This document shows, piece by piece, positions 1 through 7,729 of a DNA stretch of 64,000 bases. Numbering within the stretch: the first letter of the stretch is position 1; each line of letters begins with the position of its first letter. The DNA comes from Xanthomonas fragariae (GTDB taxonomy: Bacteria; Pseudomonadota; Gammaproteobacteria; Xanthomonadales; Xanthomonadaceae). The stretch is taken from assembly GCF_900183975.1 (NCBI RefSeq), contig NZ_LT853882.1, positions 4,208,103 through 4,272,102 on the forward strand, in the 5' to 3' direction. A model generated the notes under the pieces. It had not been told where the DNA came from and did no database searches. It was given only the letters and a program-made list of their open reading frames with translations. Made by a program: the position numbers and the translations under genes.

Positions 1-206
1 AGGCGGCGGCCCAGGGGTGATCGGTGGGAAGCGCTGCGCTGCGGAAAGCGCACGTCGGCATGCAGCAGGTGCTGAGCTTGTTCGGCGACTGCGAACGGAT
101 GCGCGTCCGGCAGTTCCAGCACCTGCGAGCAAGGTATGCCCAGCAGCGTGTGGATCGGCTCACGCGCGCAGACATCCATATCCATGAGTTCGGTGGGCTG
201 GTTCAC
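1..206 (-). pseudogene. bphP: Bacteriophytochrome BphP, 5' fragment, decayed
   Basis: This is the start of a red/far-red photoreceptor histidine kinase that uses biliverdin; the 3' part lies outside the window. A GTG at 206 overlaps the heme oxygenase stop (GTGA), with an alternative ATG at 185. The translation contains MDMDVCAREPIH, the N-terminal motif whose Cys binds biliverdin in this family. The conserved continuation (IPG..IQP.G) is missing and the frame jumps to TLLGIPCSQVLELPDA, which belongs about 30 residues further on, so part of the PAS domain appears deleted in frame. Near bases 31-44 the reading frame also shifts: PQRALPTDHPWAAA fits the family only if one base is removed. The gene is probably inactive. 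The comparison is from memory of Xanthomonas BphP. Confidence 0.6.
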
Positions 207-796
207 GGGCCCGGCTCCGCTGCAAGGCAGGTATGGAAGTGGGCAAACATGGCCTGCGCCCCGTTGATGGCGGCAGTGCGCGCGGAAGGGGTGTCGAGGC
301 GTTGGTCGAGCACCGCCTGGAAGCGGCGCCCGCCCGCCGGGTCGTCGTCGGCCATCTCGAAATAGCGCAATGCATCGGCCAGAGCGGGGTGGTGCTTGCG
401 CACGCTGCGTGCGATGACACTTCCACCCAGTTGCGAGCCTTCGATGACATAGAGCGTGCCCCAGCGTGCAGCGTCGTTATCGGCTACGGGCGCGGCGACC
501 GGCGGGTCTGGCTGCTGACCGAGCGTGCGCAGATCTTCGCGCAAGGCCGGCACGCGGCGGCGATAGTGCCAACCGCTGGCGACCAGGGTGCTGAGCCAGT
601 CGCTTAGTTGATTTTCGAGACCGGCCAGCAATGCGTGATGCCGACGCAGGATCTGCGCGTAGGCAGCGCGCTCGACCCGCCCCTGCCCCAGCGCCTGCAT
701 CAGCGGGACCGCTTCGACCAAGCGATGAGTGTCCTGCGTGGCGTGGCGCAGCGCGAGCGCCGCCGATGACGGCACAGCCAAGGCGTCAGAAAACAT
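203..796 (-). CDS. bphO: Biliverdin-producing heme oxygenase (BphO type)
   Basis: The 197-residue product would cleave heme to biliverdin, CO and iron in the cytoplasm, supplying chromophore to the adjacent bacteriophytochrome. Visible family features are the helical heme oxygenase fold pattern with LRHATQDTHRLVE near residue 16 (candidate proximal His) and LYVIEGSQLGGSVIAR near residues 115-130, the glycine-rich distal helix. Length matches the BphO branch. The stop codon overlaps the bphP start, as expected for a bphO-bphP operon. The gene itself has no visible defect although its partner is decayed, so biliverdin may no longer be used for light sensing through this locus. Confidence 0.85.
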   Translation of the reverse strand: MFSDALAVPSSAALALRHATQDTHRLVEAVPLMQALGQGRVERAAYAQILRRHHALLAGLENQLSDWLSTLVASGWHYRRRVPALREDLRTLGQQPDPPVAAPVADNDAARWGTLYVIEGSQLGGSVIARSVRKHHPALADALRYFEMADDDPAGGRRFQAVLDQRLDTPSARTAAINGAQAMFAHFHTCLAAEPGP

Positions 797-895
797 AAGG
801 GTTCAAGGCGGTGCCGCGGCACGAGGGGCATCAGCCTAGGAGCGCCTGCGCAAATCAGATAAGGCGGGCGCGAGCGCAATATGAATAGTTTGGAA

Positions 896-1645
896 TCATC
901 CCAGTGCCGCGGGCGCACTTACGCCGGCCCGCCCTGCCCGTTTCCAGGCAATGATCCAACCTGTGGCCAGCGACACCCCGGCCAGCAGCCAAGGCGCGCC
1001 GGGCAGAGGCAGCGGAGCGCTGCGGCCGATGAACCAGGCGAACGTGTTGGCGAACAGCACCGGACCTGCGATGCCAGCCATATTGACCAGGCTGGTCAAC
1101 GCGCCCTGCATGCGGCCTTGCGCTTCTGCACCGACCTCGCAGGTGATCAAGGCCTGCGCGGACGGTGCGGAGACCGCCCAGCCAGCGCACCACCCAGCCG
1201 ACCGGCACCGCATTGACGATGATGCTGCACACGCCGACGCCGGCCAGCACCCAGCTCACCTCGCGCGGGCCCCAGTTGTGATGCTGGGATAGACGTGGTG
1301 CGCTAGGTTGGCCAGAAACACCACCGAGGCCAGGTCGAACACCTGCGGATATCAGCGCAGCAATTTGAGCGCCTGGCGGGCTGGCATGCGACCCGTCCAG
1401 CAGCGACGTGCCACGTTGGACGGGAAGCGGCTTGGGCAGCACGAACCAGCCCTACAGCACATTCAACAGCGCCAGCCCCGCGGCAAACCAGAACGGCCAG
1501 TGCAACCCGATGCTACCCAGCCAACCGCCTATCAACAGGCCGCCGACAAAGCCAATGCCGAATGCGGCACCGGGCATGCCGAACACACCGGCCCGTTTGT
1601 CGGCGCGGGTGACATCGGCGATGTAGGCATTCGCGGTGGCCATGG
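896..1645 (-). pseudogene. TetA-like MFS efflux transporter, decayed
   Basis: The minus strand carries disconnected pieces of a tetracycline-resistance-type major facilitator. One piece (about 1643-1452) reads ATANAYIADVTRADKRAGVF followed by Gly-rich membrane residues, the TetA central signature, and ends at an in-frame stop. A middle piece in another frame contains WGPREVSWVLAGVGVCSIIVN, and the last piece (about 1213-896) contains QGRMQGALTSLVNMAGIAGP and a final transmembrane segment. Several frameshifts and a stop separate them. The first four or so transmembrane segments are missing: upstream of about 1646 the sequence is unrelated DNA up to the yeaD stop. No functional product is expected. 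Confidence 0.75.
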
Positions 1646-1802
1646 TGCGCGATCAAAAACCCTTTGACGCGACCCTTCACCGGGCTTGACACCAAACACA
1701 GTTGCTCATCCGCACCTGAGAGACACCTTCGACCCCGTGTAGGGGCCAATGTCCCGATAGGGAAGAAAGTCCGGGTGTACAAGCCAAAGGCGATTCTTGT
1801 GG

Positions 1803-2663
1803 CTATTGGACGCCGATGGTCTGAGCCAGCGTGTGGCTGGCGCCGGGGGCCAGTTCGATCACGTCCGGGCCGGCGTTGGCTGCTTCCAGGCAGACATAGT
1901 CGCGCCAGCCCTCGCCGACGTCGGCCATCTTGGCGGCCGCTTCTTCTCCCGGATTCCAGGCCACCAGCGCGCGGCTGCCTTTGGTGGCGATGACGATGCG
2001 GCGGCCGAGTACCGGGTCGGTGAGGGTGTAGTGGCCACCAGCGATGGTATAGATGCGGTCGCTACGGCCAGGATCGCGTGGGTCGCGCAAGGTCCAGTCG
2101 CCTTGCTGATGGTGCACGTTGGCGTAGTTTTCATATTTGTCGATGTAGTCCAGACCATCCAGGCCCTGCACGCTGACCTTGAGCGCGTCGCCGACGCGGA
2201 AATAGTTGTGCAGTGCCTGGGTGAAACGCACCGGGGCCTGGCTGGTGTTCTCGGTGATCAGGCTCTGCTCCAGGGTGCGGCCAATGCGTAACGTCATGCG
2301 CAGGCGTAGCGCCAGGTCATCGAAGGTGGGCGGGGTCAGCGTGAGCACCAGGGTGCCGTCGTCTTCGCGGTGGCTGGCGGTCAACTGCCACGACACGGTG
2401 CGCACGAAACCGTGTGCGGGTACGTCGCCGGTCTGGTTCTGGCGACCGAAGTACGGCCAGCACACCGGTGTGCCGCCGCGGATCGGAGTGGGCGGCTGCC
2501 GAGCGCTGGGTGAAAGCCACATGACGTCCTGCCCGCCCTTGGGCACGAACGACAGCAACTGCCCGCCGAACAGGCTGATGGCCGCAGTGGAGAACGGGGT
2601 GTCGATCAACAGCGAGGGGAAACCGTGGAAATCGCCTGTGCGCAGGCCGGTCAGGTCGGACAT
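1803..2663 (-). CDS. yeaD: D-hexose-6-phosphate mutarotase (YeaD, aldose 1-epimerase family)
   Basis: The 286-residue protein should interconvert anomers of glucose-6-phosphate and related sugars. Family features are the beta-sandwich start with FGGQLLSFVPKGGQDVMWLS, RGGTPVCWPYFG, and PAHGFVRTVSW with the catalytic-type His. Near the C-terminus AWNPGEEAAAKMADVGEGWRDYVCLEAAN carries the conserved region. The ATG at 2663 is chosen because the domain begins there. The reading frame is open further upstream into the lytic transglycosylase gene without a stop, so a longer 607-residue reading is possible, but that would join two unrelated families. Length is normal for YeaD. Confidence 0.85.
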   Translation of the reverse strand: MSDLTGLRTGDFHGFPSLLIDTPFSTAAISLFGGQLLSFVPKGGQDVMWLSPSARQPPTPIRGGTPVCWPYFGRQNQTGDVPAHGFVRTVSWQLTASHREDDGTLVLTLTPPTFDDLALRLRMTLRIGRTLEQSLITENTSQAPVRFTQALHNYFRVGDALKVSVQGLDGLDYIDKYENYANVHHQQGDWTLRDPRDPGRSDRIYTIAGGHYTLTDPVLGRRIVIATKGSRALVAWNPGEEAAAKMADVGEGWRDYVCLEAANAGPDVIELAPGASHTLAQTIGVQ

Positions 2664-3969
2664 GGGGGGTGCCTTCTGGACGATGGGGGATTGAGCGAAT
2701 GCGGGATAGGCGGCCGGCAGCTTGAACGCGGTCGCGCGGATGGCGGCGGCAGCACCGGTAACCGGTAGCGCGGCACGTAAGGCGCTGAGGATGCGTTGGC
2801 CGGGGCGGCCATCGGCCGGTTGCAGACCCAGCCGGGTCTGCTCGACCTGGATAGCGCGCCGGGTGGCGGTGCCGACCATGCCGTCGGCCTCGCCGATCAG
2901 ATGACCGCGGGCGAGCAGCAACTGCTGCAGTTCGCGTCGCTCTGAGCGGCCCAGACCGGGGTCGTCGGTCGGCCAGGCTCCGATCAGGCCGGCACCACCG
3001 CGCAGGCGGTCGGCAAGCAAAGCGATCGACAGCGCGTAGCTTTCGGCTGCGTTGTAGGCGTAGATCGCGTCGTAGTTGCCCAATACCAGGAACGCCGGGC
3101 CGGTTGCGCCGGCCGGCAGCAGCAAGGCAGCCGGGGTCTCGGCAGGCAGACCGCTCGGCGCCAGCGCTTTGCCATCGGTGCCGAGCAGGCCGGCGTTTTG
3201 CCATGCCTGTAACGGCTGGCGCCGGGTGCGGCCGGCCTTGCTGGCATCGAAACCGGCGGGCAGGTGCACTTCCATGCCCCAGGCGCGCGCGCGCTGCCAG
3301 CCGGCCTTGACCAGATAGTTGGCGGTGGAGGCCAGCGCGTCGGGAATGCTGGCGACCAGATCGCGGCGGCCGTCGCCGTCGCCGTCAACCGCGATGCGGG
3401 CGTAGGTCGAGGGCATGAACTGGGTCTGCCCGAACGCGCCGGCCCAGGAGCCGGTCAGACCGCCAGGGGACAGGTCGCCTTGTTGCAGCAAGCTGAGCAA
3501 GGCGAGGAATTCGCCGCGAAAGAAGGGTTGGCGGCGCCCTTCGCACGACAGCGTAGCCAGCGACACCAGCAGCGGGCGCTTGCCGGTGACGCGGCCGTAG
3601 TCGCTCTCTACGCCCCATACCGCCACGATGGTGGCCGGGTCGACGCCGGTCTGCTCGGACAGTAGGGTGAGCAGGTCACGATGGGTAAACCAGCATTGCT
3701 TGGCCCTCGGTCACGCGCTGGCTGTCGACCAGACTGGCGAGGTAGTCCCAGATCGGGGTGGTGAACTCGGGCTGCGCATCCAGCAGCGGCAATACGCTGG
3801 GATCGGGCGCCAGATCGGCGGTAAAACGCTCGAAGCTGGCGGCGTCGACACCCTTGGTGGCAGCCTGGATCTGCAGGCCGGCCAAGCAGCGGTCGAAGGC
3901 CGGATCGGCGCAGGCGACCAGCGGCGCCATTCCGATCAGGAAAGGCAATGCGCGCCGAGGCAGCGTCAT
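2664..3969 (-). pseudogene. Lytic murein transglycosylase (MltB/SLT_2 family), frameshifted
   Basis: The product would cleave peptidoglycan glycan strands in the periplasm. Translation from ATG 3969 gives a signal peptide (MTLPRRALPFLIGMAPLVACA) and the N-terminal domain, then stops at 3676. The rest continues in another frame from VAVWGVESDYGRVTG, which holds the catalytic Glu, through SWAGAFGQTQFMPSTY and a C-terminal peptidoglycan-binding domain (about 2750-2960). Removing one A from the run at 3686-3688 joins MLV to THRDLLTLLSEQTGVDP, so this is a single-base insertion. No stop separates the 3' end from yeaD, so the natural terminator codon may also be lost. A sequencing error is possible. 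Confidence 0.75.
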
Positions 3970-4355
3970 GGGGCGGTGGCCGGCGTGTGGAGGGAGGTCA
4001 TGCAGTGCAGCGTTCCTGTCGCGGCAAGTCGAGCCGGGAGCATAGCCAACCTGGCCGGTGCGAGGCGTGCAGGTGAGGGTGACGCTGCGACGCCGTAGGC
4101 TGCTGCACTTGGTCGGGCGGCGAACGCGTCGGCTTGGCGGACACGCCGAGGGTGGGCTCACCTGATTGGAGCGTCTGAGACCAAGCGGCGAACTCGTGCG
4201 GGTGGCCCGGCCGATGCGCAGCGGACGCACATGATCGAGCGATTCCAACGGTACATGACGAACGGCCAGCAGGCTGGCATCCATGATCGTGCGCGAAGGT
4301 GTGCAGCACCGACTCCGCCTACCTGCTGGCGTCGCTGGCCATCGGACAGGCGCGC
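3970..4355. other. Gene-free stretch upstream of the transglycosylase
   Basis: About 390 bases without a reading frame that looks like a recognisable protein in any frame. It should contain the promoter of the transglycosylase gene, but no convincing -35/-10 pair was found. Confidence 0.4.
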
Positions 4356-4562
4356 TTAGCTGCCGTCGCCGCTGATGCCCGTGAGCAGCGACAACGTGGG
4401 TGTCGAGGGGCTGCCGTCGGCGACGCGGCGGATGCGTGCGCGGCGCGGGGCGTCGTGGCGCGGGCCGAACCAGATCATTGCGGTGGCCAGGCAAGCCGGC
4501 AGCACGATCGCAAAAACGGCCACCGCCAGGAGCACCCATTCCCATAGATTGAGGGTTGCCAT
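4356..4562 (-). CDS. Small single-pass membrane protein, unknown function
   Basis: This is a 68-residue frame starting MATLNLWEWVLLAVAVFAIV, with one strong transmembrane segment at about residues 8-32. The FGPRHDAPRRARIRRVAD stretch that follows is basic, so the tail probably faces the cytoplasm. The ATG at 4562 is preceded by CCGCGGGGGCGGACACGG on the coding strand, with only a weak ribosome site. I do not recognise the family. The composition (one membrane helix, then basic residues) argues that it is a real small gene and not chance. Confidence 0.45.
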   Translation of the reverse strand: MATLNLWEWVLLAVAVFAIVLPACLATAMIWFGPRHDAPRRARIRRVADGSPSTPTLSLLTGISGDGS

Positions 4563-4796
4563 GATCCGTGTCCGCCCCCGCGGCGAAGTTCGCAAGCGCG
4601 ACAAGCTTCCGTGATCGGCTGCGAACGTGGCGTCGACAAACCGCATGCAGCGCTGCCGTTGGTCGGGCTGTACGGCTTCACGGGCTGCGGTCTGGCGGTC
4701 GGGATCGCCGGGCCTGACTGGACCACGCGCCAGCCACGCCCGCCGGTCGGTCGGCACCATGGCGTGACGCCATCCTGTTTCGAGCCCGAACGATGC

Positions 4797-5186
4797 TCAG
4801 CGCGCGTCAAGATAGTACCAGTGCCCATCTTCGCGCACGAAGCGGCTGTGTTCGGTCATGCGTACCGCGCTGCCACCGCCGATGCGATAGCGGGCCAGGA
4901 ACACGACTTCGCTGGTGTCGGCGCCAGTGACGATGGCGCGCTGCACGGTCAGACCGAGCCAGGTGATGCGGCCGCCCTCGTCCAGCGACAGTTCGGGCGG
5001 GCGCGTGGATGGATGCCAGCTTGCGAGCAAGTAGCCCACATCGCGGCGCACGTAGGCGCTGTAGCGCGCGCGCATCAGGGTTTGGGCATCGGGCGCAGCG
5101 GCACCGGCGTGGTACTGGCCGCAGCACTGGGCGTAATCGCCGGAGCAACCGCAGGGACAGGGTTCGGTGGGTGCAGGGTCCGGCAT
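4797..5186 (-). CDS. YchJ-like protein (UPF0225), SEC-C zinc motif
   Basis: This 129-residue protein begins [23 protein letters not shown], a SEC-C-type zinc-binding cluster (CPCGC...CC) as in YchJ. It continues with [15 protein letters not shown] residues ([22 protein letters not shown]) and an NTF2-like domain ending in [18 protein letters not shown]. Length and order match UPF0225. The role is unknown in the family; SEC-C domains often mark protein-interaction or zinc-binding accessory proteins. The ATG at 5186 is chosen because the zinc motif starts immediately after it; the frame is open upstream but that part shows no domain. Confidence 0.85.
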   Translation of the reverse strand: MPDPAPTEPCPCGCSGDYAQCCGQYHAGAAAPDAQTLMRARYSAYVRRDVGYLLASWHPSTRPPELSLDEGGRITWLGLTVQRAIVTGADTSEVVFLARYRIGGGSAVRMTEHSRFVREDGHWYYLDAR

Positions 5187-5329
5187 GAGGCGATTGTGCC
5201 GGATAGGATTGGAGATTGGCGAGGCAGGAAGCGAGCGTCGACGGGTCACTCGGTCGGAGCAGACAGGCGCATTTTCAATGCCAAGCACGCTTGGCACTTC
5301 TCCATCCGCCGCTGCTCTACGCGCGCGCT

Positions 5330-6151
5330 ATGTCGGTGCGGCCGCTATGCTGTCGCCCCGTCGTGCGGAGCGTGGCATTGCTGGAATTGATTCCCACCGA
5401 ATTGCCGTGGCTGCTGTGCATCGCGTTTGTCGCCGGGCTGGTGGATGCGGCGGTCGGCGGCGGTGGCTTGATCCAGCTGCCGGGTTTGTTTGCGACCTTG
5501 CCGCAGCAGGCGCCGTCGCTGATTCTGGGCACTAACAAGTTCAGCGCGATGTTCGGCACCGGCGCCTCGGCATGGCGGTATGCGCGCAATGTGAGCTTTC
5601 CATGGCGGCCGGTGCTGTACGCGACCGTGGCGGCATTTGCGTTTTCGTTTTTGGGCGCGACCGCGGTCAGCCTCATGCCCAGGCAGGCGGTGCGGCCACT
5701 GATCTTGGCGCTGCTGATCGCGATGCTGATCTACACGCTGATCAAAAAGGATTTCGGTGCGCTGCATCGCCCGCGCGCGATCGGTCAACGCGAACTGGCT
5801 ACCGCGCTGGCGATGGGCGCGGCGATCGGGTTCTACGACGGGTTTTTCGGTCCGGGCACCGGCAGTTTTCTGATCTTCTTGTTCATCCGCTTTTTCGGGC
5901 TGGATTTTCTGCGTGCTTCGGCCGCGGCCAAAGTGGTGAACTTGGCCACCAACGTCGCGGCGCTGTCGTTCTTCCTGCCCAGCGGCCAGGTGATGTTGGC
6001 AATAGGCATTCCGATGGCTGTGGCCAACGTGGGCGGCGCAGTCGCGGGGACGCGGATGGCACTGCGCGGTGGCATACCGCTGATCCGTATGTTGTTCCTG
6101 GTGCTGGTGGTCGTGCTGATCGGCAAGATGGGATGGGATCTGCTGCGCTGA
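5330..6151 (+). CDS. TSUP (TauE/SafE) family membrane permease
   Basis: This 273-residue inner-membrane protein has about eight hydrophobic segments and the TSUP hallmarks: GLVDAAVGGGGLIQLPGLF in the first half, GTNKFSAMFGTGAS, and in the second half GFYDGFFGPGTGSFLIF with KVVNLATNVAAL. The duplicated (G)xxD...GGG/GPGTG pattern is typical of sulfite, sulfonate or sulfoacetate exporters. The ATG at 5330 is used; a GTG at about 5370 (VALLELIPTELPW) is a plausible alternative because the first membrane helix begins there. No neighbouring sulfur genes are seen, so the substrate cannot be assigned. Confidence 0.85.
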   Translation: MSVRPLCCRPVVRSVALLELIPTELPWLLCIAFVAGLVDAAVGGGGLIQLPGLFATLPQQAPSLILGTNKFSAMFGTGASAWRYARNVSFPWRPVLYATVAAFAFSFLGATAVSLMPRQAVRPLILALLIAMLIYTLIKKDFGALHRPRAIGQRELATALAMGAAIGFYDGFFGPGTGSFLIFLFIRFFGLDFLRASAAAKVVNLATNVAALSFFLPSGQVMLAIGIPMAVANVGGAVAGTRMALRGGIPLIRMLFLVLVVVLIGKMGWDLLR

Positions 6152-6260
6152 GCGCGTGCACACCCGCGTGGCTCGATGGGTGAGCCAATCATGCAATGCG
6201 ATTTATTTAGCCGCGCTAGACATTCATGCTCAATATCGATCGCACGCCTGCAGAAATTAA

Positions 6261-6391
6261 GAGTGGCTCACAAAACGTAGCGAGCAGTCGCCAGGTGGAC
6301 GGAGCAACCGCAGCGTACGAGGGGTACATGCCGATTCCGAGCACCGGCCGCGCTCGCACGGCGAGTGCGCGGTAGTTTTTGTTAGCCACTC
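6261..6391. repeat. MITE-like palindromic repeat, copy 1 (TAA target duplication)
   Basis: The 131-bp element begins GAGTGGCTCACAAAA and ends TTTTGTTAGCCACTC, so its ends are inverted repeats. It is flanked on both sides by TAA (6258-6260 and 6392-6394), a TNA-type target duplication as made by some IS5-family transposases. It encodes no protein. It lies just after the jetD stop. Copies 2 and 3 are at 11232 and 19758. Confidence 0.8.
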
Positions 6392-6432
6392 TAAGTCCCG
6401 GCCATGCCTCTGCGCAGCTGCGCGGCGACCGC

Positions 6433-7614
6433 TCAATCGGCCAAGGCGGCCTGGATGCACGGCCAGGCGTAGTCCCAAGCGATACGCTCCTGCTCCAGGC
6501 GAGGAGAAGGGCCGAACCGGCCGCTGCGCAGCCCCGCGTACAGGCACTGCTCCTCGTCGTTGAGCGCATCCAGGCGCTGCTCCGGATGCTGTTCGCATTC
6601 GTGCCCCCACAGGGAACGCGGGGTTGCCTCCAGAGTGGCCTGGTCCATCAACACCGCGACGGTCGGTGGCGCATATGTGCGCAGGCGGTGCAGGATCGCC
6701 AAGCCATGGGTGTCGATGTCGCCCCAGTAATACAGCGGCAACGCGCGTAGCCAGTCGATGCTGCGCACGTACTCGATGGCGTAACCACGCGCCATCAGCA
6801 CGACCGTGCCCGGCAGCGCCTCGCAGGCCAGACCGGTCTCGTGGTTTTCCACGATCAGTACGCGCCGCGCCGGCAGGTGCAGCGCGGCGATTTGCGCGAT
6901 CGGTGCGGTGATGTCTTCCAACCCACCCACGTGTTGACGCAGCGCCGGATCGAGCAATCGCAAGCGCACGCGATCCGGCGCGGCGCGCAGCCCCGAAAGG
7001 CTAGCGAAGCTGCGCGGCCCCGCGATGCCGCGCAGGCCGGCTAACCAATCGGCGACCACCCCGCGGCGGGATTCGATCCATTTGCTGTCGATGCCGGCAA
7101 TGGGCAATTGGCGCAGGAATAACCCACTGTCGCGATGCCGGTGCAGCCAATCGACCACCGCCACCAACCGCGAAAAATCCGCCTCCGGCCAGTCGGCCAG
7201 CAGATCGAATTGACGACGTAGCCGTGCCGCCAGGGCGGCCGCCTGCGGCCAGCGCGCATGCAGCGCCGCTCCACGTTGGCTGGCGCGCTGCCAGCGCTCG
7301 GCCTCGCCAAGCGCGGCAGCGGCCTGGGCCGCATCGTCTAGCACCCAGGCTTGCGGCAGACGTTGCGGCCCCAGTTGCGGCCAAGCCACCTCGCGATAGT
7401 CCACACGGCCCGGCAGTTCAGTGCGGTTCCAGCTCTGCAGCCAGTGGCCAAAGGCATCGAACCTTGCGATGGCTTGGGTCTGGGTCGGCACCCGCAACGA
7501 GATGGGTTGCGGCGTGCCCTCGCCGATCAGCCACTGCCCGCGTGCGCGCTGCCATTGCCCGCGCAAGACCTGCAGCGCGGCGGCAAGCAGCAGCATGGGC
7601 GAGGCTGCAGCCAT
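6433..7614 (-). CDS. jetD: Wadjet nuclease subunit JetD (DUF3322/DUF2220, Toprim-like)
   Basis: In Wadjet systems JetD is the nuclease that cuts closed circular plasmid DNA after the JetABC SMC complex extrudes it. The N-terminal DUF3322 part is recognisable as LLLAAALQVLRGQWQRARGQ and PQPISLRVPT. The C-terminal DUF2220 part carries Toprim-type acidic motifs: LIVENHETGL (Glu) and YYWGDIDTHGLAIL (Asp-x-Asp). ATG 7614 gives 393 residues, the usual size; the frame is open to an ATG at 7710 but that extension has no family resemblance. The gap of 115 bases after jetC is unusual, and a frame change in the leader cannot be excluded. Confidence 0.8.
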   Translation of the reverse strand: MAAASPMLLLAAALQVLRGQWQRARGQWLIGEGTPQPISLRVPTQTQAIARFDAFGHWLQSWNRTELPGRVDYREVAWPQLGPQRLPQAWVLDDAAQAAAALGEAERWQRASQRGAALHARWPQAAALAARLRRQFDLLADWPEADFSRLVAVVDWLHRHRDSGLFLRQLPIAGIDSKWIESRRGVVADWLAGLRGIAGPRSFASLSGLRAAPDRVRLRLLDPALRQHVGGLEDITAPIAQIAALHLPARRVLIVENHETGLACEALPGTVVLMARGYAIEYVRSIDWLRALPLYYWGDIDTHGLAILHRLRTYAPPTVAVLMDQATLEATPRSLWGHECEQHPEQRLDALNDEEQCLYAGLRSGRFGPSPRLEQERIAWDYAWPCIQAALAD

Positions 7615-7729
7615 CAGTGCGGGTTTGCGGCGACGCGCTTGCGACGCGTGAGGGCATCCGCTGCCGGCACGCATGCACTGCGCACCAGGCCCAGCGCTGC
7701 AAACGCGCACTGCGCGCGGCCTGCACCGG

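Noticed and set aside
1646..1800. Possible glycine-riboswitch half (CTCTCAGGT after GAAGG) on the minus strand
   Set aside because: Spacing between the two motifs is wrong and no glycine gene follows.
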